Source: Vibrio europaeus
Lineage (GTDB): Bacteria > Pseudomonadota > Gammaproteobacteria > Enterobacterales > Vibrionaceae
NCBI RefSeq assembly: GCF_001695575.1
Contig: NZ_LUAX01000007.1
Coordinates: 1-64,000 of the forward strand
Length of the DNA stretch: 64,000 bases
Direction of reading: 5' to 3'
Below, one piece after another: positions 53,770 through 61,721 of this stretch (its first letter is position 1; each line of letters begins with the position of its first letter). The notes under the pieces are model-generated. The model worked only from the letters and a program-made list of their open reading frames with translations, did not search any database and had not been told where the DNA came from. The position numbers were made by a program, and so were the translations under genes.

Positions 53770-54930
53770 TTGGAAAATACCCTTCAACCTGCTCCAAAAG
53801 CTCGCATTTCTGTACCGGTTATTGCGCTTGCTCTTTATGCGGTCGCGTCGGGATATTTGATGAGCTTAATTCCTTTGATGCTTTCTGAATATAGCTTGGA
53901 TTCATCGCTGGCTAGTTGGCTCGCCAGTGTTTTCTACGCGGGGTTATTGATTGGCGCAGCTAGTATCGAACCTTTGGTTAAAAAGGTGGGTCACCGCAAT
54001 GCCTTTGTATGGTGCTTAGTGACGTTTATTACCACCATTATGGTTTTACCATTAGTTGCCCATGCTACAGTTTGGCTTGTTGCTCGTTTTATCGCGGGCG
54101 TCGCTGTCGCAGGCGTGTTTGTCATTGTTGAGTCTTGGTTACTACACGGCGACGAAAACGCACGAGCGAAAAGACTTGGCCTGTACATGGGCTCTCTTTA
54201 CGGTGGTAGCGCAATTGGTCAGCTAGGTATTGGCACTATCGGCGTCTCTGGTGGTGTGCCATTTATCGCTATCGTTACCTTATTGTTAGTCGCAGTTGTG
54301 GTACTTGTATTTGGTGACAGCGACCAACCGGAAAATGAGCATAGCACGCCACTTTCACTTAAACAGATCAGCAAGTTGAATCATGCCGCGATCATTGGTT
54401 GTGTGGTTTCAGGGCTCACCCTTGGCGCGATTTACGGGTTGATGCCAGTTGAACTGCAAAATCGCGGTATTGAACATAGCGATATTGGTGGCCTAATGGC
54501 AGTCGTCATTCTTGGCGGCATGGCCGTTCAACCAATTGTACCTTGGCTGTCTAAATTCCTTGGACGCACACTACTTATGGCTCTGTTCTGTCTGCTAGGT
54601 GTAGCGGCAATTACGTTCACCTCAATGGTGACTGGGCTACAAGCATTGGGAATGGGATTATTTCTATTAGGTATGGCGACTTTCGCTTTGTATCCAGTCG
54701 CGATCAACCTTGGTTGCAACAAACTTGATGCTAACTACATCGTTTCAGCCACTCAGGTGATGTTGTTTAGCTACAGTATTGGCTCTGTCGCCGGCCCAGT
54801 AGCAGCGGACTGGTTTATGGCTGGCTCTCAAGGTTTAATGGGCTATCTGTTCGCAGCACTTCTTGCGACTTGTATCTACATGCTAATCGCGAGCATTAAG
54901 ACCAAGCATCAAGCGGTCGCAGGGGAATAG
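53770..54930 (+). CDS. MFS transporter, YcaD-like
   Basis: 386 residues if started at the TTG at 53770, which has AGAGG 8-12 bases upstream; a longer frame begins at 53734. Twelve transmembrane helices. The motif-A-like loop KKVGHRNAF and VIVESWLLHGDENARAKRLGLYMGSLYGG in helix 4-5 are features of the YcaD/PTR-like MFS subgroup. Substrate unknown. It stands alone, transcribed toward the YgbA-like gene. Confidence 0.8.
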   Translation: MENTLQPAPKARISVPVIALALYAVASGYLMSLIPLMLSEYSLDSSLASWLASVFYAGLLIGAASIEPLVKKVGHRNAFVWCLVTFITTIMVLPLVAHATVWLVARFIAGVAVAGVFVIVESWLLHGDENARAKRLGLYMGSLYGGSAIGQLGIGTIGVSGGVPFIAIVTLLLVAVVVLVFGDSDQPENEHSTPLSLKQISKLNHAAIIGCVVSGLTLGAIYGLMPVELQNRGIEHSDIGGLMAVVILGGMAVQPIVPWLSKFLGRTLLMALFCLLGVAAITFTSMVTGLQALGMGLFLLGMATFALYPVAINLGCNKLDANYIVSATQVMLFSYSIGSVAGPVAADWFMAGSQGLMGYLFAALLATCIYMLIASIKTKHQAVAGE

Positions 54931-54950
54931 CCAATTTGTTTTAGGGACGC

Positions 54951-55346
54951 TTACTGCGTCCCTTTTCCTTCAAGCTTTCTCTGATGTCTGTTTGACGCCC
55001 CAGCTTCGGGCTTTTCAGGAACAGGTTTGCGTTCATGAAGTAGATGTCGAATGGCTAGGATCGGATGCGGCAACAACATTCTTGGCCCGGAATATCTCAT
55101 GACTTGGCGCATCTGCTCTTTCTGCTCGGCTTTGTAACAATGAATCGGGCATTGATTACAGGTGGGCTTACTCTGCCCGTAGGGACAACGATCTAATTTA
55201 GTTTCAGCGTATTCAAGCAAGCTTTGACACTCAGCGCACACCCCACTCTTGGTGCCATGGTGCGCGCGGCAATAAATAAACATCATTGCACGAACCGTTT
55301 TGAATTCGGTCAGCAGTTCACCGCGAAGAATATTTGAAACAGCCAT
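54951..55346 (-). CDS. YgbA-family nitrosative-stress protein
   Basis: 131 residues from the ATG at 55346. Cysteine-rich: CRAHHGTKSGVCAECQSLLEYAETKLDRCPYGQSKPTCNQCPIHCY can be described as C-x10-C-x2-C ... C-x8-C-x2-C-x3-C (about 26-72), likely a metal or iron-sulfur site. The family is named for nitrous-oxide or nitric-oxide-stimulated promoters and is NsrR-controlled in enterobacteria. It starts 2 bp after the acetyltransferase stop, so the two share a transcript. Confidence 0.75.
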   Translation of the reverse strand: MAVSNILRGELLTEFKTVRAMMFIYCRAHHGTKSGVCAECQSLLEYAETKLDRCPYGQSKPTCNQCPIHCYKAEQKEQMRQVMRYSGPRMLLPHPILAIRHLLHERKPVPEKPEAGASNRHQRKLEGKGTQ

Positions 55347-55348
55347 AG

Positions 55349-55867
55349 TTACTCTCGGCAAAGACTCAGTTGGTACAACAGTAAGTCTACTGTATCACTC
55401 AACGAATCTTGAACTTTGACATAGGTAAAACCAAGTTTAGATAGTAGGGCTCGACTTCCTTTATTGTCGGAAGTGGTAATCGCGACCAAATCTTCAATTT
55501 TATTGCTGCCAAACGCGTAGTTGATGACCGCTTTTCCCGCCTCGTACCCATAGCCTTTGCCGTATGAGCTTGGCATAAACCCATAACCGATGTCGTAAGC
55601 ATCAAGTTCGGGCCTTTTGATTAAGCCACATACCCCAATCTTTTCACCACTCTCTGTGACTTCCACTAGCAATAGACAAACGCCAAACTCTCTATGCATG
55701 CCCAGTATTTTTTCTTCAATGTACACTATGGCGTCGCTTTCACTGCGGATGTTCTTGTCACCAACAAACTGCAAAAAGTCTTCGCTGTTGTAGAGTTCAT
55801 GAATAAATGGGGCATCTTTAAGCTCAACCATTCTCAGCGTCAAACGCTCAGATTGCAGTGTACGCAT
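55349..55867 (-). CDS. GNAT N-acetyltransferase, RimJ/RimL type
   Basis: 172 residues. The SERLTLRMVELKDAPFIHEL opening is typical of RimJ/RimL-like acetyltransferases. The acetyl-CoA-binding motif A region reads IGYGFMPSSYGKGYGYEAGKAVINYAF, and motif B has SRALLSKLGFTYV. The substrate may be a protein N-terminus or a small amine; it cannot be told. First gene of a two-gene operon with the YgbA-like gene. Confidence 0.85.
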   Translation of the reverse strand: MRTLQSERLTLRMVELKDAPFIHELYNSEDFLQFVGDKNIRSESDAIVYIEEKILGMHREFGVCLLLVEVTESGEKIGVCGLIKRPELDAYDIGYGFMPSSYGKGYGYEAGKAVINYAFGSNKIEDLVAITTSDNKGSRALLSKLGFTYVKVQDSLSDTVDLLLYQLSLCRE

Positions 55868-55976
55868 GGCAAATTTCCGTCTATTTTTGTCCGAGGCTTG
55901 AGCTTACCACCTACAATTAACGTAGAACATGTGTAACAAACACATTTTTATAGGCCATCACCGGAGGATTGTCGTT

Positions 55977-56414
55977 ATGCGTGCTGCACTGCTATTCACC
56001 ATTGCGCTACTCAACTCAACCATGAGCTGGGCCTACCCTTCTTATTCTGCTGAATGGTCGCACCGCAGCGTGATCTACTTTGCCCCTACCAATGACGAGC
56101 ACGTAAAACAGTTTCTGTTAGAAACACTGATTAATGAATGTGAACTTCAAGACAGGGATCTTATCACTCTAGTGGTCACTGAAGACGGCTTTAGTATGCC
56201 TAAATGGGTTAAGCATGAGTTTAACCTCAAGGCACTATTCAATATGTATGATGTTAAGCCCGGCTCTCACACCGCAGTGTTAATCGGAAAAGATGGTGGA
56301 GAAAAACTTCGCTGGGGGAAACAAACTGACTGGGAGCGTGTGAAACAGACCATAGACGTGATGCCGATGCGACGTTATGAAATGGCGAAAAAAGTCAGCC
56401 CTTGTTCTGCGTAA
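55977..56414 (+). CDS. DUF4174-family periplasmic protein
   Basis: 145 residues from the ATG at 55977, chosen for GGAGG upstream and the clean signal peptide MRAALLFTIALLNSTMSWA. The mature part has a thioredoxin-like alternation (SVIYFAPTNDEHVKQFLLETL, then DLITLVVTEDG, then HTAVLIGKDGGEKLRWG), but no CxxC, matching the DUF4174 family. The final QTIDVMPMRRYEM with an Arg pair is a family feature. Role unknown. Confidence 0.72.
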   Translation: MRAALLFTIALLNSTMSWAYPSYSAEWSHRSVIYFAPTNDEHVKQFLLETLINECELQDRDLITLVVTEDGFSMPKWVKHEFNLKALFNMYDVKPGSHTAVLIGKDGGEKLRWGKQTDWERVKQTIDVMPMRRYEMAKKVSPCSA

Positions 56415-56600
56415 CACGCGAACATCCCCAAAGTCTCCCAAGCAAAATCCAAGTGTTCTAACTTCCTATTTATGAAAGTTAATTAACAGAATATAAAATT
56501 TGACACAATTTGTTACACCACATAAGATTCACGCCCTCAATAGGTGCTTATATAAAATTACAATCGCACCGATCACACATTCATAACTAAGATGTAAATA

Positions 56601-57263
56601 ATGAATTTTAAACTCTCTATTGCTGCTCTTGCACTTCTAAGCGGCTCTTTCGCCGCGTCTGCACAAAACAACTGGTATGTTGGTCTTGATGCTCATTCAA
56701 GTAAACTAGACCTAGACTCTGAAGTTTCATCATTTCCAACAAGAAGCTCAGGCACGAAGAACGCTGATGATAGCGGCGCGGGTCTTTCAATCATGCTTGG
56801 ACGCAAGGTGAACGAATGGCTAGCTATCGAAGCAAACTTAAGCCACGATTACATTGACCTTCTAGACTATTCAAATTACTACGATATTGGGTTGGGTGCT
56901 CAAGGTTATGAATACCAGCTCCATGACGCTAGAATCTATTCGTTCGATCTTGGAGCTAAGATGAGCTATGCCACAGGCTTCGATCTAAACCTATACGCTA
57001 AACCAGGAATTGGGTACACGCGTACAGAATTGGAACTGAATGGTGGCTCATCACATCCAGACATCAAAGTCGACAAAGATGTGACCAACAATAAAGTTCA
57101 TTTCAACCTAGAGCTTGGTGCTGAATACTTTTTCACAGACTCTTTTTCAGCCAACCTTGCATACGAGCGTAAGTTCAATGCCGTCGATTTTTCAATCGAA
57201 GGATACAAATTTGGAGATATGGACCAAGACCGTATCAAAGGTGGCGTTCGCTACTACTTCTAA
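56601..57263 (+). CDS. Outer-membrane beta-barrel protein, OmpA/OmpW-like size
   Basis: 220 residues. Signal peptide to about residue 21 (SFAASA). The mature part has eight predicted amphipathic strands (starting NNWYVGLDAHSS), a glycine-rich turn pattern (GLSIMLGRKVNEWLAIEANLSHDYIDL), and the terminal signature GGVRYYF, a typical BAM recognition end. No OmpA peptidoglycan-binding domain. Small barrels of this kind contribute to envelope integrity or ligand passage. No regulatory site is seen. Confidence 0.82.
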   Translation: MNFKLSIAALALLSGSFAASAQNNWYVGLDAHSSKLDLDSEVSSFPTRSSGTKNADDSGAGLSIMLGRKVNEWLAIEANLSHDYIDLLDYSNYYDIGLGAQGYEYQLHDARIYSFDLGAKMSYATGFDLNLYAKPGIGYTRTELELNGGSSHPDIKVDKDVTNNKVHFNLELGAEYFFTDSFSANLAYERKFNAVDFSIEGYKFGDMDQDRIKGGVRYYF

Positions 57264-57344
57264 CGCTTAAAGTTGCTGATTGCACGGATAGACCTCGACA
57301 GTATTGAGGTCTATCTAGACGAGCTCAAATTTCAGATACAAAAA

Positions 57345-57362
57345 AACCAGCCTAAGCTGGTT
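57345..57362 (-). terminator. Terminator of the tRNA operon
   Basis: AACCAGC-CTAA-GCTGGTT, a 7-bp stem. On the minus strand it is followed by seven T, 17 bp beyond tRNA-Cys. Confidence 0.85.
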
Positions 57363-57378
57363 ACTTTCTCATAAGAGA

Positions 57379-57452
57379 TGGAGGCGCGTCCCGGAGTCGA
57401 ACCGAGGTCCACGGATTTGCAATCCGCTGCATAGCCACTCTGCCAACGCGCC
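57379..57452 (-). tRNA. tRNA-Cys (GCA)
   Basis: 74 bases with encoded CCA. Acceptor stem GGCGCGT pairs with ACGCGCC, the anticodon loop is TTGCAAA (anticodon GCA), and the T arm is GGTTCGACTCC. It follows tRNA-Leu by 46 bp in one transcript. Confidence 0.97.
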
Positions 57453-57498
57453 TCAAATTGTGCTTTTTTACCTAACTAGCTTTAGCCAGAAAAGTAGA

Positions 57499-57585
57499 TG
57501 GTGCCCCGGGCCGGACTTGAACCGGCACAGCGCGAACGCCGAGGGATTTTAAATCCCTTGTGTCTACCAATTCCACCACCAGGGC
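57499..57585 (-). tRNA. tRNA-Leu (TAA)
   Basis: 87 bases with encoded CCA. Acceptor GCCCTGG pairs with CCGGGGC (one G-U), the anticodon loop is TTTAAAA (anticodon TAA), and the long variable arm CTCGGCGTTCGCGCTG is typical of class II tRNA. First gene of the Leu-Cys pair. Confidence 0.97.
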
Positions 57586-57820
57586 AACGCTAAAAGCGAT
57601 GGTACACCACCATTCCCACAAGCAATGTCGCGAGAACGAGGTGTACTTTAACGAATAAAAATTTTTGGTCAATAAGAAATTTGGCTTTCTGATTCAATCG
57701 ATTACAAATCAATCTTTATGACGAAAAGTATTCCGAACAATGCCCAGCCTTTAGGCAACAGAATACAACGAAAATCGTAAGGTGGCACAAGTATAGGAAA
57801 CTTAGCCATCAAGAAATACA

Positions 57821-59992
57821 CTATTCAAACAACTGGGCTGCATTATAGTCAGCCAGCCAAAGAATAAATTCCTGTTCAGGTAAGGGCCGAGATATAAAAT
57901 ATCCTTGAGCGACTTCGCAGCCTTGGTCTTGTAGAAAGAGTAACTGTTCTTTGGTTTCTACACCTTCTGCAATAACACTTAACTTTAAACTGTGTGCTAA
58001 ATTGATGATTGCATTACACAACGAAATCGCATCAGGACTCGATGGTAAATCGGCGACGAAAGACTGATCAATTTTTAAAATATCTAACGGGAATTTTCTT
58101 AAGTAGGCTAGCGATGAATAGCCGGTCCCAAAGTCATCAATTGAAACACTGAACCCTCTTTTTGAGATCTCACTGATCGACTCGATACTATGTTCAGTTT
58201 GTTCCATCAAAAGCCCTTCGGTCAGCTCTAGCTCTATTGCTTCGGGAGACACATCATACAAACTCGCTGATCGAGTAATTAGATTAAGAAAGTCTGGGTT
58301 TTTAAACTGTTGCGGTGAGACATTAATCGCTACTTTAAAGTGGCTATCGTAGTTTTCGTGCACTTTTTTCACAAATCGCACGGCCGAGTCAATAATCCAT
58401 TTGCCCATCTCCCATATGACTCCACTATCTTCTGCCACAGGAATAAAGTCTGCCGGGGATACCATACCTCTGTGGGGATGAACCCACCTTATTAATGCTT
58501 CGGCTCCGGTTACTCGCCCTGTTTTCAAATCGATTAACGGTTGGAAGTACAGCACAAACTCTTGCTCTGTTATCGCTTGGTGGATTTCAGAGTCTAACTC
58601 AAGCAAATAGCGCGCTTGAGCATTCATTTCATCCACATAAACCATGCATTGGTTTTTACCTTCTGCTTTGGCCCTATACATGGCTACGTCAGCATTTCTT
58701 ACTAACTCTTCAGGTGTATTTCCTGCTCCGGGGTAGACAGCAATTCCGATACTTGCTCCAGAGTACAGTGAGTGATTTTTGACGATGAAAGGTTCTTTTA
58801 ATGACAGCAGTAACTTTTCGCCAAGTATTTGTGCTGACACCTCACCACTCACTCCTTCTACTAAAACAACAAACTCATCACCACCTAAACGAGCAACAGT
58901 GTCTGAACTGCGAAACGTTTTTGTCATACGGCTCGCGACAAGTTTGAGTAACTCATCTCCTAAAGAGTGCCCAAGGGAATCGTTAACGAGTTTAAATCTA
59001 TCTAAGTCTAAAAATAAGATGGCTAACTTAGTCTTGTTTCGAACAGCTCTAGTCAAAGCATGAGCAATTCTGTCATGCAGCAAGGTTCTGTTAGCTAGTC
59101 CAGTTAACGAGTCATATTTAGCCATTTGTTCAAGGAGTTTCTCAGAGCGCTTACGGACTGTAATATCTCGAAAAACCGTAACATAGCGTTTTGCATCATT
59201 AACACTTAGCTTGCTAATGGTTAACTCAATATCAGTCTCACTTCGATCTATCAGTATGGCTTGCGTTTCCATAGAGGCACTACTGTTGGCTTGCTCTTCA
59301 AGGAAATCGGTCATATCAGGCGTCTTGGGATTTTGTTTCAATGGCAACACAATCAATTCTGCCAATTGCATTCCGCTTAGTTGCTCTGGATTATATCCAT
59401 ACATGTGACAGCAATTTTCATTGAATCGCTCTACGACGCCTGTATCGTCTACTGCCATTATGCAGTCACTTGTCCCCTCAAAAATGCCATTAAGGTAAAG
59501 TTCCTTTTCTTTGATTTCTTTTGCCGCTTGATTGGCTTCGCTTGCTAGTTGCCTTAGCGCAACTTCACGCTTAACCGACTCGGTCATGTCGAAGATTTGC
59601 ACTAAACAATGGTGGTTACCCTGTTCTGCCATATCAAGTGGCTTAATAAACACCATCTGTAGCATACGTTGCTCTTGTCTGCTGTCCTCTTCAGTTCGAT
59701 AAAAAGGAAAAGGGTGTTTATGAAGTTTCTGCGACAAGACGGTGGCATGTCCCATCGTTATACATTTGTCTACCGCTCGGATAACCCGACTTGATAACGA
59801 AGTTTCAACAAATACATCGGAGAGTAGTTTTCCTACCGCTTGGTTTGCTTCGATCCCTGAATAGCGTTCAACCCACTGGTTCCAAGAGGAGACCTTGCTC
59901 TCACTATCGACCACTATCGTGCCTACTTCACTTTGAAACAGCGCGTCTTCTACCATGTGGCTAACTTTTGACATCTTGCTAAAATCGCTCAA
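57821..59992 (-). CDS. PAS-GGDEF-EAL cyclic-di-GMP enzyme
   Basis: 723 residues, TTG start at 59992 (an ATG six codons later is the alternative). No transmembrane segment. Two PAS-like domains (about 10-140 and 165-285) precede the GGDEF domain (about 300-460), with intact RLGGDEF and a proper RxxD inhibitory site (RSSDTVARLGGDEF). The EAL domain (about 475-720) keeps AEALIRW, ELTEGL, DDFGTGYSSL, KIDQSF and AEGVE. Both activities are possible, with product feedback on the cyclase. Third gene after a response regulator and a CheC phosphatase, so it is probably controlled with them. Confidence 0.9.
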   Translation of the reverse strand: MSDFSKMSKVSHMVEDALFQSEVGTIVVDSESKVSSWNQWVERYSGIEANQAVGKLLSDVFVETSLSSRVIRAVDKCITMGHATVLSQKLHKHPFPFYRTEEDSRQEQRMLQMVFIKPLDMAEQGNHHCLVQIFDMTESVKREVALRQLASEANQAAKEIKEKELYLNGIFEGTSDCIMAVDDTGVVERFNENCCHMYGYNPEQLSGMQLAELIVLPLKQNPKTPDMTDFLEEQANSSASMETQAILIDRSETDIELTISKLSVNDAKRYVTVFRDITVRKRSEKLLEQMAKYDSLTGLANRTLLHDRIAHALTRAVRNKTKLAILFLDLDRFKLVNDSLGHSLGDELLKLVASRMTKTFRSSDTVARLGGDEFVVLVEGVSGEVSAQILGEKLLLSLKEPFIVKNHSLYSGASIGIAVYPGAGNTPEELVRNADVAMYRAKAEGKNQCMVYVDEMNAQARYLLELDSEIHQAITEQEFVLYFQPLIDLKTGRVTGAEALIRWVHPHRGMVSPADFIPVAEDSGVIWEMGKWIIDSAVRFVKKVHENYDSHFKVAINVSPQQFKNPDFLNLITRSASLYDVSPEAIELELTEGLLMEQTEHSIESISEISKRGFSVSIDDFGTGYSSLAYLRKFPLDILKIDQSFVADLPSSPDAISLCNAIINLAHSLKLSVIAEGVETKEQLLFLQDQGCEVAQGYFISRPLPEQEFILWLADYNAAQLFE

Positions 59993-60010
59993 TCAGTCAC
60001 CAATCAATCA

Positions 60011-60616
60011 TTAAATACCGAGCTCTTCCAAAATCTTATCGACTTCCTGAACAAACACTTCAACCATATTGTCGCTTTGTAGAAACAAGATATCGCCATG
60101 TACACTTAACTCCTCAACCCAAAAGCTCATGCCAACAAATATCACCATTTGCGATTCAGAGTTTTGGTACAACGCACTATGTATACTTGTGTGGTTGCTG
60201 ACTGGTAATTGAGTTTTGACACTGACTTTTAGCAAGGATGCTATGGTTGAAATGATCTGATTTAGAATAATCCCCCCGACTTCTGTTAGGACCTCAGCCT
60301 CTAATTCTGTTAACCCATCGTCTGAAACAGTATCACCCACTATTGTTTGAACTAAGCTGAGACTGTTCCCAGTTGGGAATATAAGCATTCCATTGCCACC
60401 TAGCTCTCCCACTAATTCAACAGAAACGGTCATGACTTCTGAATCAGGATCAAGGTTGAGTGTCTCTATAAGCGCATCTCTGGTAAGTAGCGTGAATTTA
60501 GGGACGGAGATGTGTACCTCATGTTGAACAAGCTCACTTAGCTCAGAGGCTGCATCTCCCAACCCAATATTGAACATCTCTTGGATATAATCCACTTGTA
60601 TCTCATTGAGTTTCAA
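60011..60616 (-). CDS. CheC-type CheY-phosphatase
   Basis: 201 residues, TTG start at 60616 with a perfect AGGAGG six bases upstream; a longer frame to 60664 would put that site inside the gene. The first helix pair has the CheC/CheX/FliY phosphatase signature [DS]-x3-E-x2-N-x22-P exactly: D-YIQ-E-MF-N followed 22 residues later by the P of VPKF. The second helix pair (EVGGIILNQIISTIASLL) is degenerate. It should dephosphorylate a CheY-like receiver; the single-domain regulator gene directly upstream is the obvious partner. Confidence 0.85.
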   Translation of the reverse strand: MKLNEIQVDYIQEMFNIGLGDAASELSELVQHEVHISVPKFTLLTRDALIETLNLDPDSEVMTVSVELVGELGGNGMLIFPTGNSLSLVQTIVGDTVSDDGLTELEAEVLTEVGGIILNQIISTIASLLKVSVKTQLPVSNHTSIHSALYQNSESQMVIFVGMSFWVEELSVHGDILFLQSDNMVEVFVQEVDKILEELGI

Positions 60617-60725
60617 TGGAAACCTCCTATCGCTCCCGATTCTAGATACAGCTATGTCGCGCACCTAATCCGTATGTTACGCCAATAAACCCTAGCTAAG
60701 TCTTATGGTTACTTGCCCCACTATT

Positions 60726-61076
60726 TCAAGAGGAAATTAACTTGGATAAGTCGTCATGAAAATCAGGCTTAACTAACAAGGCTACGCCAAGGTCAACACA
60801 TTTATCTTGCATCGAGGATTGTTTGTTAGCCGTAAGCATCGCTATCTTCGCTTCTGGATGCTTGATTTTGGCTTGCTTAATCACTAAGTCACCATTACCA
60901 CCCGGCATGTTGTAGTCTACCGTGATAATGTCATATTGATTGCTGTTGACCAGATTGACGCCATCTTGTGCACATTTAGCTTCGTCAATTTCAATATCTG
61001 GGACGATTGATGAGATAAACTTCTTTATCTGCGCGCGCGCAACCAAGCTATCATCCACCACTAATGCTCTAGTCAT
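60726..61076 (-). CDS. Single-domain CheY-like response regulator
   Basis: 116 residues from the ATG at 61076 (AAGGAG upstream). It consists of a receiver only: acidic pair in VVDDS (about 8-9), phospho-acceptor Asp in ITVDYNMPG (about 54), Thr in AMLTAN (about 82) and Lys in LLVKP (about 104). It has no output domain. It heads an operon with a CheC phosphatase and a PAS-GGDEF-EAL protein. It probably links an unknown kinase to the c-di-GMP enzyme. Confidence 0.88.
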   Translation of the reverse strand: MTRALVVDDSLVARAQIKKFISSIVPDIEIDEAKCAQDGVNLVNSNQYDIITVDYNMPGGNGDLVIKQAKIKHPEAKIAMLTANKQSSMQDKCVDLGVALLVKPDFHDDLSKLISS

Positions 61077-61260
61077 AACCACTCCTTACCAAACGAAAGG
61101 ACATTCCCTACAATTTCTAATTCAACAAAATGGCAACTCAAGCACGTCCATGTAATGCAAAAGTTTATCGAAGTTAGAACAAATACAGCTCTTTTGGATT
61201 AGTATAGGACAAGAACTAAACACTATGGTTAACTCAGCGGAGATACCTTCGCCCAGAAAT

Positions 61261-61299
61261 AAAACAACCTGCGCTATATTTTTTAGCGCAGGTTGTTTT
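61261..61299. terminator. Strong hairpin terminator after nirD
   Basis: AAAACAACCTGCGCTA and TAGCGCAGGTTGTTTT pair perfectly over 16 bp with a 7-base loop. A and T ends make it work in both directions. It lies 92 bp beyond the nirD stop. Confidence 0.85.
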
Positions 61300-61391
61300 G
61301 TATTTGATGCCTCTTAGATTGAATTAGCTCAATAGCAACGCGAAATAGAACACGCTATCAATACGGTGGTTCTATCCGCGCGATGTTTTTA

Positions 61392-61721
61392 TCAACGCAA
61401 TATCGTTACAGCGCCCTGCTCTACTTCTACGGGGTAAACCGTTAACTTTATTGTTGGCTCCTCCACGCACACTCCACTACTGAGATTGAAGTGCTGTTTG
61501 TATAGTGGAGAAGCAACACATAACTCGCCATTAATATCCCCGACTATCCCTCGGCAAAGCACATAGGCTTTACCAATTGGGTCCCAATTCTGGATAGCGA
61601 ACACACCTTGGTTGGGAATATAGAACAGTGCGACCTGTTCACCGTCCATCAGAGCGCCTCGACCTTGGTAAGGTGAAAGATCCGATAGTCTGCATATTTT
61701 AAGTTTCTCAGCGACTTCCAT
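61392..61721 (-). CDS. nirD: Nitrite reductase small subunit
   Basis: 109 residues, Rieske-like fold without the cluster ligands (no CxH...CxxH), as normal for NirD. Features are RGALMDGEQVALFYIPNQGVFAIQNWDPIGKAYVLCRGIVGD and VASPLYKQHFNL. It accompanies the siroheme subunit NirB in NADH-dependent reduction of nitrite to ammonia. Its ATG shares one base with the nirB stop (TAATG). Confidence 0.92.
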   Translation of the reverse strand: MEVAEKLKICRLSDLSPYQGRGALMDGEQVALFYIPNQGVFAIQNWDPIGKAYVLCRGIVGDINGELCVASPLYKQHFNLSSGVCVEEPTIKLTVYPVEVEQGAVTILR

